Below are positions 41,892 to 51,330 of a DNA stretch of 64,000 nucleotides, piece after piece. Source of the stretch: Pseudomonas sp. SCA2728.1_7 (lineage in GTDB: Bacteria; Pseudomonadota; Gammaproteobacteria; Pseudomonadales; Pseudomonadaceae); NCBI RefSeq assembly GCF_018138145.1, contig NZ_CP073104.1:2108001-2172000 (forward strand), in the 5' to 3' direction. Within the stretch, counting starts at the first letter, position 1. The number at the start of each line of letters is the position of its first letter. The notes under the pieces are model-generated. The model did not search any database. It was not told the DNA's origin and saw only the letters and a program-made list of their open reading frames with translations. The position numbers were made by a program, and so were the translations under genes.

Positions 41892-43121
41892 TCAAGCTTC
41901 CTCAATGTTGCAAGCGTTCGATAGAAAGGCAGAGCGGGGACGGCTAAGCATGGCGCAGAGCAGCGCGACCACGGCCATCGACAACAGGATCCAGGCAGCC
42001 AGTCCCACGGTCGCGGCCACCCCGCCGGTGTATGGCGTGGCCGCAACGATCAGCAGCGGGCTCAGGAAAGCGCCCAGGCAGTAGCTGCCATACCAGATGC
42101 CGGTTCCTAACCCGCGCCGATGTGACGGCAATTCGCGCATGTTCCAAATCGCGAGGCTGGGTAGCATCAGGCCGCAACCCAGGCCATTAATTAACGCAAT
42201 CAGCAGCATCAGTTGCACATCTTTCGCCCAGGGCACCATCAGGAAGCTGAGACCGATCAAGGCAAACGCGACGGCCAGGCAGTGCGGGATCCGCAGTTTC
42301 AGGCGCAGCAGCAGGTGCACGCTCAGGGTACCGAGCACGATCATGACGCTTCCCGCCGATGCGATCATGCCCGCGGTGCTTGGCGAACCGTGGCCGATAT
42401 CACCCAGCAGGTAAGCCAGCTGGATCTGCATCACCATGAACGCGGCGCCGCCTGCAAGGGTGAGTGCGCAAATCACAGCCAGCAGAGAAGGACGCAAGCG
42501 TACAGAGCCTTCCTGGGACTGGCCGGCACCGCCCTCGGCCATGGGCTCCCTCAGCAGGAAGTAGGCGAACACGGCCATGACTATCGCTACCAGGTAAACA
42601 ACGTAGGGCACCTGCCAGCCGAATTCGCCCAACGCCCCGCCGATCATGAAGAACAGAATGGCCGAACTGGCAGCGAATGTAGTCTGCAGCGCCAGGTAAC
42701 GTTGGCGCAGCGCCCCGTTGTAGTAGTCACCGATCAGTGTCGTACTGATCGTCACGACACCTGCCTCCATACAGCCGAGCAGGATCCGGCTGACAATGAT
42801 GGCGTGCAGCGAAGGCAGTACGAGCGGTAGCACGCCCATGACGCCATAGCCGACCATGGCGATGATCAGCAGCCGTTTGCGACCAACCCGATCAGCGAAA
42901 AAACCCACCAGCGGGCTAAGCAAGGCCACCATCAGACCAGGGATGGCCAATGACACAGGGACCAGGAACTCGACATTGGGAACGTGGGCAAAATGGGCCT
43001 GCATCTGTGGCAGGCTCGGCGCGACGATAATGGCTGCCAGAGGCGCAAGACAGTTAATGAGCAATAGCAGGTAGGTCGCAATGCGCGCTACCGGACGACC
43101 AGCAGTGACAGAGGTGTTCAT
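41892..43121 (-). CDS. MFS transporter of the minus-strand cargo operon
   Basis: A 409-aa major facilitator protein with about 12 hydrophobic segments. The loop motif FFADRVGRKRLL is near residue 73. It resembles Bcr/CflA or AraJ-type drug and sugar transporters. In this operon it more likely moves the catabolic substrate or product across the inner membrane. The SDR gene follows within 3 bases. Confidence 0.82.
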   Translation of the reverse strand: MNTSVTAGRPVARIATYLLLLINCLAPLAAIIVAPSLPQMQAHFAHVPNVEFLVPVSLAIPGLMVALLSPLVGFFADRVGRKRLLIIAMVGYGVMGVLPLVLPSLHAIIVSRILLGCMEAGVVTISTTLIGDYYNGALRQRYLALQTTFAASSAILFFMIGGALGEFGWQVPYVVYLVAIVMAVFAYFLLREPMAEGGAGQSQEGSVRLRPSLLAVICALTLAGGAAFMVMQIQLAYLLGDIGHGSPSTAGMIASAGSVMIVLGTLSVHLLLRLKLRIPHCLAVAFALIGLSFLMVPWAKDVQLMLLIALINGLGCGLMLPSLAIWNMRELPSHRRGLGTGIWYGSYCLGAFLSPLLIVAATPYTGGVAATVGLAAWILLSMAVVALLCAMLSRPRSAFLSNACNIEEA

Positions 43122-43177
43122 GGTGTTCTCCAGTGTTCTTGTTATTGTTCTTTTTTGTCGAGCACGCGGATTACGGG

Positions 43178-44119
43178 TTATCCGTCGAGGGTTCGGGCGA
43201 TCAGCCCGGCAAGGTCCCCGTCATGTGCAAAGCCAAGGCGCTCGGCCACAGGGGTCGCCAGCGCCGGATACTTTGCAAAAGCCTGCGCCAGGGCGGGATC
43301 GGGGCGATAGCTGACCAGTTGCTGGCGGTCCTCGCCATATCTCTGGCACAGGCCCTCCACCACCGCCTCAACGCTCAGGTGCAGCACGGGCAAGGTGATC
43401 GTGCGGTGTCCGGCCAGCGACACGGCAGGCTGACGCGCAGCATGCAGGAGGTTGTCCACGCAGCAGGCCACCGACATCCACCAGGCGGTGCCCTGCGGGC
43501 TTACCGGGCAAACGAACGGCTGGCCGTCGCGCAGGCTCCAGAACAGGTCGCTCATGAATGCCGACAGGAGTCCGGACGGCTGGGGTGGCCTGGCCACGAT
43601 GCCAGGCAGGCGCAACGCGATGCCATCCAGCTCGCCTCGACGGGAAAAGTCCTCCAGCAACAATTCACCAATGAGCTTCTGGGTGCCGTAGCTCAGTTGG
43701 GGGAGCAGCGGCGCCGACTCATCCATGGGGCCCTCCGGCAGCGCGCCATAAACGGCGATGGTGCTGGCAAAAACCACGCGTGCGGGGTGTTCCTGTGAAC
43801 GCAAGGCCTCGAACAGCGCCAGGGTGGCATCAAGGTTGACCCGTCGGCCCAGCTCATATTCACGCTCGGCGAGCCCTCCGGGCACGCTGCCCAGATGGAA
43901 AAGTACTGCCACCGGCTCATCCAGCGTATCGGCGATCAGCGCTGGATCGTTCAGGTCGCCCTCCAGGCAGCGAACCCGAGGGTCGCGCAGCGGCTGCTCG
44001 AAGGCAAGATCCAGCAGCGTGAGGCGGCTCCAGCCTGGCAAGGCACGGGGGTCTGCAAGCAGGCGGCTGACCAGGTTCTGGCCGACAAAACCGTTGGCCC
44101 CGGTAATCACGACATGCAT
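43178..44119 (-). CDS. NAD-dependent epimerase/dehydratase, D-erythronate dehydrogenase (DenD)-like
   Basis: A 313-aa extended SDR: GANGFVG near residue 7, acidic residue binding NAD ribose in LLDLAFEQPL, and the active-site YGTQK. The region LRLPGIVARPPQPSGLLSAF resembles DenD, which oxidises four-carbon sugar acids at C2. The exact substrate is not certain. ATG 44119 has GGAG 8 bases upstream; a GTG at 44128 is less likely. It follows the FAH gene by 5 bases. Confidence 0.78.
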   Translation of the reverse strand: MHVVITGANGFVGQNLVSRLLADPRALPGWSRLTLLDLAFEQPLRDPRVRCLEGDLNDPALIADTLDEPVAVLFHLGSVPGGLAEREYELGRRVNLDATLALFEALRSQEHPARVVFASTIAVYGALPEGPMDESAPLLPQLSYGTQKLIGELLLEDFSRRGELDGIALRLPGIVARPPQPSGLLSAFMSDLFWSLRDGQPFVCPVSPQGTAWWMSVACCVDNLLHAARQPAVSLAGHRTITLPVLHLSVEAVVEGLCQRYGEDRQQLVSYRPDPALAQAFAKYPALATPVAERLGFAHDGDLAGLIARTLDG

Positions 44120-44124
44120 TGGCG

Positions 44125-45105
44125 TCACTCCGCAGCCACGAAACGGTGGTCGATGGCGCCGAACACGCTGTGCCCATCACGCCCCAGGATCTCGAAACGC
44201 AGCCGATCACCAAAGCGCAAGAACTGCGTGCGCGCCTCGCCGAACTCAATCATTTCCACTGCCCTGCGTTCCGCCAGGCACGCCGAACCTACCTCGCGCC
44301 AGCCACGGTTGGAGAAGGTACCCGAACCCAATACCGTGCCAGCGCCCAGCTTGCGGGTGCGGGCCAAGTGCATGACCAGTTCCGGGAAGCTGAAGTCCAT
44401 CTCAGCCCCATTAGGGTGGCCGAACAGTTCGCCATTGCAATGCACATGCAAGTCCAGGTGCACGCGGCCGTCGCACCAGTCCCGGCCCAGTTCATCCGGG
44501 GTGACCGCCACCGGGGCAAACACCGTGCTCGGTTTGGACCGCAACGGGCCGAAGCCAATGCTCACCTCCTTGAACAGGTGGGCTCGCAGGCTGACGTCGT
44601 TGAGCAACATCAGCAGCTTGATGTGCCCGGCGGCTGCCGCTGGCTGCACGCCCATGGGGACATCGTCGAGAATCACTGCAACCTCCCCTTCGAAGTCGAT
44701 CTGGTGCTCCTCGCCCTGCACCGGATAGTCGTCGCAAGGGCCCATGAAGTCATCACCTGCGCCCTGGTAGAGAATCGGGACGCCAGGGTCTTTCTTGATG
44801 TCCAACTTGTAGGCCTGCTCCATCAGGTTGCCGTGGTTGAGAAACGCCGACGCATCGGCCCACTGGTAGGCCCGAGGCAACGGCGCCATGGCCAGGCGCG
44901 AATCGAAGTCGAAGGCGTCTGCCTCCAGGCCATCATTCAATCGCTGGTAAATTGCCTGAAGCAAGGGCTCGCAGCGATCCCATTGCTCGATGGCCGCTTG
45001 TAGCGTGCCGGCGATGCCGCCGGCCAGGGTCGCACGACGCAGATCGCGGGAAACGATGACCAGTTGGCCGTCGCGGTTACCGTTCCTGAGGGTTGCCAGT
45101 TTCAT
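44125..45105 (-). CDS. Fumarylacetoacetate hydrolase (FAH) family protein
   Basis: A 326-aa FAH-type enzyme with metal-binding acidic residues in FEGEVAVIL and a hydrolase core LGAGTVLGSGTFSNRG. An N-terminal domain is present (MKLATLRNGNRDGQLVIVSR, shown to length), as in true fumarylacetoacetases and 2,4-diketo-3-deoxy-sugar-acid hydrolases. It cleaves C-C bonds of dioxo acids. With a lactonase and several dehydrogenases in the operon, a non-phosphorylating sugar-acid route or the tail of aromatic degradation are both possible. Its ATG overlaps the stop of a glyoxalase remnant. Confidence 0.83.
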   Translation of the reverse strand: MKLATLRNGNRDGQLVIVSRDLRRATLAGGIAGTLQAAIEQWDRCEPLLQAIYQRLNDGLEADAFDFDSRLAMAPLPRAYQWADASAFLNHGNLMEQAYKLDIKKDPGVPILYQGAGDDFMGPCDDYPVQGEEHQIDFEGEVAVILDDVPMGVQPAAAAGHIKLLMLLNDVSLRAHLFKEVSIGFGPLRSKPSTVFAPVAVTPDELGRDWCDGRVHLDLHVHCNGELFGHPNGAEMDFSFPELVMHLARTRKLGAGTVLGSGTFSNRGWREVGSACLAERRAVEMIEFGEARTQFLRFGDRLRFEILGRDGHSVFGAIDHRFVAAE

Positions 45106-45192
45106 GGTTGTGCTCCTTGTCCGGCCCAGAGGACCGGTAATTCGATGAGTTCGAGCAGGTTGCCGGCGTTGTCGCGCAGAAAGCCGCGCGCT
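45102..45192 (-). pseudogene. C-terminal remnant of a glyoxalase/VOC gene
   Basis: Between the SDR stop and the FAH start, the frame reads RGFLRDNAGNLLELIELPVL and ends at a TGA overlapping the FAH ATG. This is the typical last strand of vicinal-oxygen-chelate proteins. The rest of the gene is deleted, the break lying at the SDR stop codon. The preserved ATGA may still help FAH translation. Confidence 0.65.
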
Positions 45193-45193
45193 C

Positions 45194-45946
45194 CTAATTC
45201 AACGACCGGCCGCCATCGACGGGGATCACCGCGCCGGTGGTGAAGGTCAACTGGCTGGCCACCGCCAACACCGCGTTGGCCACCTCCTCCGGCAACGCCA
45301 GGCGCCCCAGCGGCGTGGCCGCCGCCTGGCGGTCACGCCATGCGGCATCCAGGCCCTGGACAAACTCGGTGTCAGCCAGGCCCGGTGCTACCGAGACCAC
45401 ACGGATAGCCGGAGCCAGGGCACGGGCCAGCGAGCAGGTCAGGTTGTCCAGCGCGGCCTTGGAGGCGCAATAGGCGATGTTGCTGCCCATGGCCGTGCGC
45501 GCGGCAATTGAACTGATATTGACCACCAGGCCGCCCTCGCCTGCCGCCAGTAGCGGCTGCAGTGCCCGTACGCAAGCGATGGGCCCGCGCACGTTGGTCG
45601 CCAGGATCTGGTCGATCAGCGTGTCATCCAGCGCGGCCAGGTCGGCGTGGGCAACATAGCGCGTGGTGCCCGCGCAGTTGACCAGGATGTCGCACCGCCC
45701 ATAGGCCGCCTTCACCTCCCGGGCCAGGCTGGCCAAACTCTCGCTGTCGGTGACCGTGGCCTGCATCGGCCTGTGGCCTTCGGCACAGGCCGGCAAGGCC
45801 AGGGCCAAACGCTCGGCAGCTTCGCGTCCGCGGTTGTAGCCCAGCACTAGTGCGGCGCCGGCGCCGGCCAGGGCGCGGGCAATCGCCTCGCCCAGACCTC
45901 CGGTAGCGCCGGTGACCACCGCCACCTTGCCTTCGAGTGCTTGCAT
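45194..45946 (-). CDS. SDR-family dehydrogenase
   Basis: A 250-aa classical SDR with TGATGGLG, VNISSIAAR at the serine, and canonical YCASK. It probably oxidises the sugar or hydroxy-acid substrate. ATG 45946 is chosen for GAGGGG upstream; a GTG at 45961 overlaps hisD. It sits between the HisD-like and FAH genes. Confidence 0.83.
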   Translation of the reverse strand: MQALEGKVAVVTGATGGLGEAIARALAGAGAALVLGYNRGREAAERLALALPACAEGHRPMQATVTDSESLASLAREVKAAYGRCDILVNCAGTTRYVAHADLAALDDTLIDQILATNVRGPIACVRALQPLLAAGEGGLVVNISSIAARTAMGSNIAYCASKAALDNLTCSLARALAPAIRVVSVAPGLADTEFVQGLDAAWRDRQAAATPLGRLALPEEVANAVLAVASQLTFTTGAVIPVDGGRSLN

Positions 45947-45957
45947 GGCCCGGCCCC

Positions 45958-47241
45958 TCACACGGTTTTCTTCAGGCGACGCACGCGGATGTCAGCCTGC
46001 TCCTTGTGCCCGGAGAAATGCTCCAGGGCGCACAACCGCGAGCACACCTCACCCATGGCCACGCTCGCCTCATCAGTGAGAATGCGCTGGTAGGTGTGGG
46101 TCTTGATGAACTTGCCCACCCACAGGCCGCCGGTATAGCGGCCAGCGCCCTGAGTCGGCAGGGTGTGGTTGGTGCCGATCACCTTGTCACCGTAGGACAC
46201 ATTGGTACGGTGGCCCAGGAACAACCCGCCATAGCAAGTCATGCGCTCGAGGAACCAGTCCGGATCGCGGGTCATGACCTGGACATGCTCGGAGCATAGG
46301 CGCTCGGACTCGGCGAGCATCTCCTCATCGCTGTCACACAAGATGATCTCGCCATAGTCACGCCAGGCGACGCTGGCCACCGGTGCGGTGTCCAGGCGGC
46401 TGAGCACCTGTTCGATGGCCGCCGGCAACTCTTCGGCGATACGTGTGCTGGTGGTCAAGCAGTAGGCCGGCGAGGTCGGGCCATGCTCGGCCTGGCCGAG
46501 CAGGTCCACAGCCACCAGTTCGGCGTCGACACTGTCATCGCAGATCACCATGGTCTCGGTGGGACCGGCGAACAGGTCGATACCCACCCGGCCGAACAGC
46601 TGGCGCTTGGCCTCGGCCACATAGGCATTACCCGGACCAACGATCATGTCCACCGGCGCAATCTTCTCGGTACCCAAGGCCATGGCAGCTACGCCCTGTA
46701 CCCCGCCCATCACGTAGATTTCGTCGGCGCCAGCCAGGGCCATGGCAGCAACGATTTCGTTGGACGGCTTGCCCCCGAAAGGCGGTGCGCAGGCGATCAC
46801 CCGCTTGACGCCAGCGACCTTGGCGGTCAGCACGCTCATGTGCGCCGATGCCAACAGGGGATACTTGCCGCCCGGGATATAGCAACCCACCGAGTTAACC
46901 GGGATGTTGCGGTGCCCCAGCACCACGCCGGGCATGGTCTCGACCTCGACGTCGCGCAGCGAATGCAGCTGGATCTGGGCAAAACGACGGATCTGCGCCT
47001 GGGCGAAACGGATGTCGTCCAGTGCCTCCGGGCTGAGGCTGTCGATGCATGCCTGGATCTGTTCGGATGTCAGCCGGAAATCATCCGGGGCCCAGTTGTC
47101 GAAGTGGCTGGAATACTCGCGCAACGCTGCCTCGCCGCGGTGCTCAATGGCAGCGAGGATCTCTTCGACGGTGGTACGCACCTGGGCATTGAGCTCGGCT
47201 TTCGCTTCTGCGGGCCGGCCTTGTTTGAGTTGACGGATCAT
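45958..47241 (-). CDS. Histidinol-dehydrogenase-family enzyme (catabolic paralogue)
   Basis: A 427-aa HisD-fold NAD-dependent alcohol dehydrogenase: [35 protein letters not shown], and metal ligands in LLGQAEHGP and the C-terminal HFSGH. No other histidine genes are near, so it is a catabolic paralogue like the sulfopropanediol or other polyol dehydrogenases of this family. It would oxidise a primary alcohol to an acid in two steps. It follows the lactonase gene by 32 bases. Confidence 0.82.
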   Translation of the reverse strand: MIRQLKQGRPAEAKAELNAQVRTTVEEILAAIEHRGEAALREYSSHFDNWAPDDFRLTSEQIQACIDSLSPEALDDIRFAQAQIRRFAQIQLHSLRDVEVETMPGVVLGHRNIPVNSVGCYIPGGKYPLLASAHMSVLTAKVAGVKRVIACAPPFGGKPSNEIVAAMALAGADEIYVMGGVQGVAAMALGTEKIAPVDMIVGPGNAYVAEAKRQLFGRVGIDLFAGPTETMVICDDSVDAELVAVDLLGQAEHGPTSPAYCLTTSTRIAEELPAAIEQVLSRLDTAPVASVAWRDYGEIILCDSDEEMLAESERLCSEHVQVMTRDPDWFLERMTCYGGLFLGHRTNVSYGDKVIGTNHTLPTQGAGRYTGGLWVGKFIKTHTYQRILTDEASVAMGEVCSRLCALEHFSGHKEQADIRVRRLKKTV

Positions 47242-47273
47242 GCGGGACTCCTGTTGCAACGAGGTATGGAAAA

Positions 47274-48290
47274 CTAGCGCCAGTGGATCAGCGGCTGGCC
47301 GGCCACCGGTGCTCTGAAGAAGGGAATGCGGGTGCCTTGCAGGCTGCCCAAGTAGACGGTGCGAAGGTCGGGGCCGCCGAAGGTGAGGCTGGCCATCCAC
47401 GGCGCCAAGGTGCCGCGGGCGGCCTGCATGATCTCGGGCGTCAGGGTCTTGTCCGCGAAATGCCGGTCGAGGCGCGCGGTGGCTTGCGGATCCCCGTCGT
47501 CGAGCAGCGTCAGCACCTCGCCTTCGGGGGTGATGGCGATCAGCTTGTCGCTCATCACCAGTGTCACCCAGAGGTTGCCGAAACTGTCGAAGGCAAAGCC
47601 GTCGGGGAAGCCTTCGAGCTGCGCAGGGCCATACACGTCGCGCTCGCCCAACGTGGCGTCGGGGCCTACGCGCAAACGCGAGATTCGCCGGACATTGCTC
47701 TCGACCACGTACAGAAACTGCTCGTTGTCATCGAAGCGGATCTCGTTGGTGCCGCCGAAGCCTTCGGCCACCACGCGGATGCCCTTTTCATCGATTACCC
47801 CGATGTAGCCGTCGAGCACCGCCGAATTGATCGAGTCGGTCCAGGGTTGCATCGTGGTCGTCACGGTGAACCAGATGCGGCCCTTGGAATCGATCAGCGG
47901 GAAGTTGGTCTTGCCCAGTGCCTTGCCTTCCAGGTGGTCGTGCAGCACATGGACGTGACCTTGGCGATCAAGTCGCTCGATACGGTCCAGACCCCAGTTG
48001 CAGATGATGAAGTCGCCTTCGGCGGTCAGTGCCAGGCCATTGGGCAGCGAGGCCCCCTGGGACTGCACGTAGCGCTGCTGGAAATCTGCCGGTTCGCTGA
48101 CTGGGGCGATCGGAGCCAGGAGTTGCTGGCTGCCGTCCGGAGCGATGCGCATCACCCCGCCGCGGGCATCCGCGCTCCACAGCGTGCCGTCAGGCTGGGC
48201 GACGATGCACTCGGGGCGCTGCAGGTCGTGGCCGATGAACTGGATGCTGGCGCGGTCTACCTGCCAGCCTTTGAGAGGGTTGCTTGCCAT
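47274..48290 (-). CDS. SMP-30/gluconolactonase-family lactonase
   Basis: A 338-aa six-bladed beta-propeller. Glu near the start ([21 protein letters not shown], shown in part) binds the metal, and the repeat [18 protein letters not shown] carries another ligand. The family hydrolyses sugar lactones to acids. It is the first gene of the minus-strand operon, divergent from the LysR gene. A lactonase supports a sugar or sugar-acid pathway, although lactones also arise in aromatic degradation. Confidence 0.83.
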   Translation of the reverse strand: MASNPLKGWQVDRASIQFIGHDLQRPECIVAQPDGTLWSADARGGVMRIAPDGSQQLLAPIAPVSEPADFQQRYVQSQGASLPNGLALTAEGDFIICNWGLDRIERLDRQGHVHVLHDHLEGKALGKTNFPLIDSKGRIWFTVTTTMQPWTDSINSAVLDGYIGVIDEKGIRVVAEGFGGTNEIRFDDNEQFLYVVESNVRRISRLRVGPDATLGERDVYGPAQLEGFPDGFAFDSFGNLWVTLVMSDKLIAITPEGEVLTLLDDGDPQATARLDRHFADKTLTPEIMQAARGTLAPWMASLTFGGPDLRTVYLGSLQGTRIPFFRAPVAGQPLIHWR

Positions 48291-48676
48291 AGTGGTGCCT
48301 CGTGCAATGCCGGGCTCGGCAGCGCATGGGCGCCCGGGCCGTGGTATGAATGGCGTTACGATGCGCGTCTAGCGCCCGCTTGATGCCAGGCGGGCGAACG
48401 AATCCAAGCAGTAGATGGGCGGCGAAACGCTGGCACGAAGAGGGCGGGACGGCTGCATGATGTGCTCCGGTTTTTTTGTTGTTATAGGCCAGACATCGGT
48501 GCCAGGCTGACACCAGGTTCTTCGACCTGGATGGCGGGTGTGACTTGATGGTATGCACCCGTCAGGCATCTGTGAAATCGTTTATTGACATACGAGGCAT
48601 AAACACGTTGGATGGCTCGCACGCACCCTCCGCCAACAAAAACAATCCCGGACCGCACCGGGCAAGGAGACGTCCA
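48291..48676. promoter_or_regulatory. Divergent lactonase / lysR control region
   Basis: These 386 bases hold no supportable gene. A hairpin CCAGGT / ACCTGG spans 48513-48530. TTGACA at 48585-48590 is a candidate -35 for lysR and overlaps the 16-nt motif listed separately. Confidence 0.5.
48585..48600 (-). promoter_or_regulatory. Shared 16-nt motif, copy A (candidate LysR site)
   Basis: On the minus strand this reads ATGCCTCGTATGTCAA. The copy downstream of lysR differs at 2 of 16 positions. It overlaps a -35-like TTGACA, so binding could repress lysR and act on the divergent operon. Confidence 0.5.
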
Positions 48677-49591
48677 ATGCGCTTTCATGGCCTTGATCTC
48701 AACCTTCTGGTGGTGCTCGACGCTCTGCTGGTCGAGCAGAACATCACCCGTGCCGGGGAACGGCTGTTTCTCAGCCAGCCGGCCACCAGCGCCGCACTCG
48801 CCCGCCTGCGGGAATACTTCCAGGACCAATTGCTGGTACCCAACGGACGCAAGATGGTCCGCACGCCCAAAGGCGAAGCACTCATCCAGCCCGTTCGCGA
48901 CTTGCTGATCCAGATGCGCTCCACGCTGGAAAACCGAGCCGAGTTCGAGCCGGCTCAGTCGCAGCGCAAATTTGTGCTGATGGCCTCGGACTACGTCTGC
49001 ACCGTGCTGTTGCCTCAGGTCAGCAGGCGCCTGAACGAACTGGCACCGATGGCCAGCCTGGAAATGATCCCGCCCAACGACACCCCGCGGGAAACGCTCG
49101 AACGAGGGAACGTCGACCTTCTGGTGTTGCCGGCCACCCACCTGGGCGACGACCATCCGAGCCTGACGATTTTCGAGGACCGTTTCGTCTGCATGACCTG
49201 CCAGGACAACCCCCTGGTTGGCGACAGCCTGTCGTTCGAGCAGTACAAGCAGATGGGGCACGTCCTGGTGCGATGGGGTATGCAGCGGGTGCCGTCGATG
49301 GACGAGTGGTTTCTCAATCGCTACAACTTCGAGCGCCGTGTCGAGGTCATCACCAACGCCTTTAGCAACGTGCCCACGTTCCTGCCGGGCACCCTGCGCA
49401 TCGCCACCATGCATCTGCGCCTGGCCCAGCAGTGTGCGCGCGAGCTTCCGCTGAAGATTCTGCCGGTACCCTGGGATGCACCCAGGCTGGTCATGGCCAT
49501 CCAGTGGAATCGTCACCAGCAGCATGATCCTGGGCTGAGCTGGCTACGCAGCCTGATCGTGGAAAGCGCGGCAGCCATGCCAGACGTCTGA
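48677..49591 (+). CDS. LysR-family regulator (NodD/NahR-like)
   Basis: A 304-aa LysR regulator. The N-terminus MRFHGLDLNLLVVLDALLVE with RAGERLFLSQPATSAALARLRE is typical of the NodD/NahR/LinR branch that senses aromatic or cyclic ligands. AAGGAG precedes the ATG by 8 bases. It stands between two catabolic operons read outward, and identical motifs occur on both sides, so it may control both. Confidence 0.87.
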   Translation: MRFHGLDLNLLVVLDALLVEQNITRAGERLFLSQPATSAALARLREYFQDQLLVPNGRKMVRTPKGEALIQPVRDLLIQMRSTLENRAEFEPAQSQRKFVLMASDYVCTVLLPQVSRRLNELAPMASLEMIPPNDTPRETLERGNVDLLVLPATHLGDDHPSLTIFEDRFVCMTCQDNPLVGDSLSFEQYKQMGHVLVRWGMQRVPSMDEWFLNRYNFERRVEVITNAFSNVPTFLPGTLRIATMHLRLAQQCARELPLKILPVPWDAPRLVMAIQWNRHQQHDPGLSWLRSLIVESAAAMPDV

Positions 49592-50010
49592 ACAGCAACC
49601 CACGGCAGCGGCATACCAGTCCACAGGTATCCATCGATCGAATGCTTCGTATGCCAAATTAAGATTTCTCGTATGACTGGACGCTGCGTAGCTTATCGAG
49701 GCGAGCCATGCAGCCAAGGGAGCATGGCTCACACTCCGCCACACGTGGGGTGTCCAGAACAAGAACCGACCAGAGAAATCGCCATGCCTCAGCTCCTGTC
49801 TTACCTCATCACCGCCGAACATTCCGCAGCCCGCTACGCCTGCGTGGCAGTATTCGTCACCCGCCTGCATCGCTCAGCCCGACGCTAGCGTTCGCTGCCC
49901 CACCATCCTTCTAATTCCGCTGCGGTACGACAATCGCCCGCCGTGCGGCTATCCCATGCCCGTCCACCTGGCCGCCACGCCAGGTCGCTAGCTATATGGA
50001 GTCATCAGCC
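49592..50010. promoter_or_regulatory. Control region of the ring-cleavage operon
   Basis: This 419-base region carries the second shared motif (49642-49657) and a partial copy (TCTCGTATG, 49667-49675) 22 bases further on. A 34-codon ORF (49784-49888, MPQLLSYLITAEHSAARYA) is possible but has a poor ribosome-binding site; it is not called. Confidence 0.45.
49642..49657 (+). promoter_or_regulatory. Shared 16-nt motif, copy B (candidate LysR site)
   Basis: Reads ATGCTTCGTATGCCAA, matching copy A at 14 of 16 positions. It lies about 350 bases upstream of the VOC dioxygenase gene. Confidence 0.5.
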
Positions 50011-50943
50011 ATGAATATCATCGGTCTGCAATACCTGACCTTCGGCGTCGAAGACCTGGCCGCCGCCCACCGGTATCTGCTGGATTACGGCCTGGACGTC
50101 AGCGAGTACGACCCCGAGGTCGGCGGTACCTACATTGCCCTGGATAGCACCGGCGTGATCGTGCGCCGCAGTGACCACTCCGGCCTGCCGCCACTGCCGC
50201 CCGGCGCATGCTCTCCCTGCCTGCGCGAAACCCATTATGGGGTCGCCGACGACGCCACCCTGGTGCAGTTGTACCGCCTGCTGGGCGCCGATCGCGAGGT
50301 GAGCGTAGATGCCGACGGCACACTGCACTGCCTCGACGATTCCGGCTTCGGCATTGCCTTTCAGCGCGCTCGGCGCCAGCCGATCCACGCGCCGCGCCTG
50401 GGCTTCAACGTGCCGGGCCAGACGCCGGGGCGCGCGCCCAACGACTGCGGCGCTGACCCCTCGGCAGTGATCAAGCCACGCTCACTGTCCCATGTGGTGT
50501 ACTTCGTCGAAGACGCTGCCAAGGCCGAGGCGTTCTACCGGCGCCTGGGCTTCGTGGTGACTGATCGTCTCAACCAACTGGGGCCGTTCATGCGCCCTGC
50601 CGGGACCCATGATCACCACACGCTGTTCATGCTGCACAGCCATAACGAGCACATGGTCGGCTGCAACCACTTCACCTTCCACTTCGGCTCGGCGGGCGAG
50701 GTACTGCAGCAAGGCTGGCGCTTCCAGCAAAAGGGCTACCAAAGCTTCTGGGGGCCGGGACGGCATCTGATGGGCAGCAACTTCTTCTGGTACTTCAACA
50801 GTCCCTTTGGCGCCGTCATGGAATTTGACGCCGACATGGATCACCACGACGACAGCTGGGTGCCGCGGGCGCTGGAGCCCGGTGCAGACAATTCGCAGAT
50901 ATTCCTTTTCGAGGGTGTCGATAAATGGGCCCCCGGTGAGTGA
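50011..50943 (+). CDS. VOC-family extradiol-type dioxygenase
   Basis: A 310-aa two-domain vicinal-oxygen-chelate protein. The N-terminal domain is about 1-140. The C-terminal domain (about 155-285) carries metal-ligand candidates in LSHVVYFVED, NHFTFHFG and FGAVMEFD, the His-His-Glu set of type I extradiol dioxygenases. It probably cleaves a dihydroxylated ring with O2. ATG 50011 is preferred over 49996 because GGAG at 49998-50001 is well spaced. Rieske, hydrolase and monooxygenase genes follow closely. Confidence 0.8.
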   Translation: MNIIGLQYLTFGVEDLAAAHRYLLDYGLDVSEYDPEVGGTYIALDSTGVIVRRSDHSGLPPLPPGACSPCLRETHYGVADDATLVQLYRLLGADREVSVDADGTLHCLDDSGFGIAFQRARRQPIHAPRLGFNVPGQTPGRAPNDCGADPSAVIKPRSLSHVVYFVEDAAKAEAFYRRLGFVVTDRLNQLGPFMRPAGTHDHHTLFMLHSHNEHMVGCNHFTFHFGSAGEVLQQGWRFQQKGYQSFWGPGRHLMGSNFFWYFNSPFGAVMEFDADMDHHDDSWVPRALEPGADNSQIFLFEGVDKWAPGE

Positions 50944-50953
50944 GGCAGCCACC

Positions 50954-51316
50954 ATGGAGCGCCGTCTTTGCCACCGCGACGAGCTGCCAGACCACCTCGC
51001 CCGAGGCCTGCTGCGCGAGGGCCGGCATGACCGGGTGTTCGCCATCCGGCGCGGCGCCGAAGTGATCGTCTGGCTCAACGACTGCCCGCACAACCACCGC
51101 CCTCTGGAATACCAGCGCGACCAGTTTCTCTCGGCCGACGGTCAGCACATCGTCTGCTACGCCCACTCGGCGCACTTCGACCTGCGCACCGGCCATTGCT
51201 TTGCCGGGCCGTGCGTGGGGCGGTATCTGGTCCCGGTGCCAGCACGAATAGATGGTGCGGGAAATATCTGGATTCCCGACCAACTGCCCGCTCCATCAGC
51301 CCTGAACCAAGCCTGA
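50954..51316 (+). CDS. Rieske [2Fe-2S] ferredoxin-like protein
   Basis: A 120-aa Rieske-fold protein with cluster ligands in CPHNH (CxH) and CYAHSAHFD (CxxH). It has the length of dioxygenase-type or NirD-like ferredoxins. It probably passes electrons to a partner oxygenase; no oxygenase alpha subunit is nearby, so it may serve to reactivate the extradiol enzyme's iron, as XylT-type ferredoxins do. ATG 50954 lies 10 bases after the dioxygenase stop. Confidence 0.83.
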   Translation: MERRLCHRDELPDHLARGLLREGRHDRVFAIRRGAEVIVWLNDCPHNHRPLEYQRDQFLSADGQHIVCYAHSAHFDLRTGHCFAGPCVGRYLVPVPARIDGAGNIWIPDQLPAPSALNQA

Positions 51317-51330
51317 ACGAGGTCATCACC

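Noticed and set aside
47283-48383. 366-codon frame antisense to the lactonase gene
   Set aside because: Shadow of the SMP-30 gene; His- and Gly-rich composition typical of an antisense frame and no ribosome-binding site.
49784-49888. 34-codon ORF before the dioxygenase gene
   Set aside because: Poor ribosome-binding site and no coupling to neighbours; left as part of the control region.
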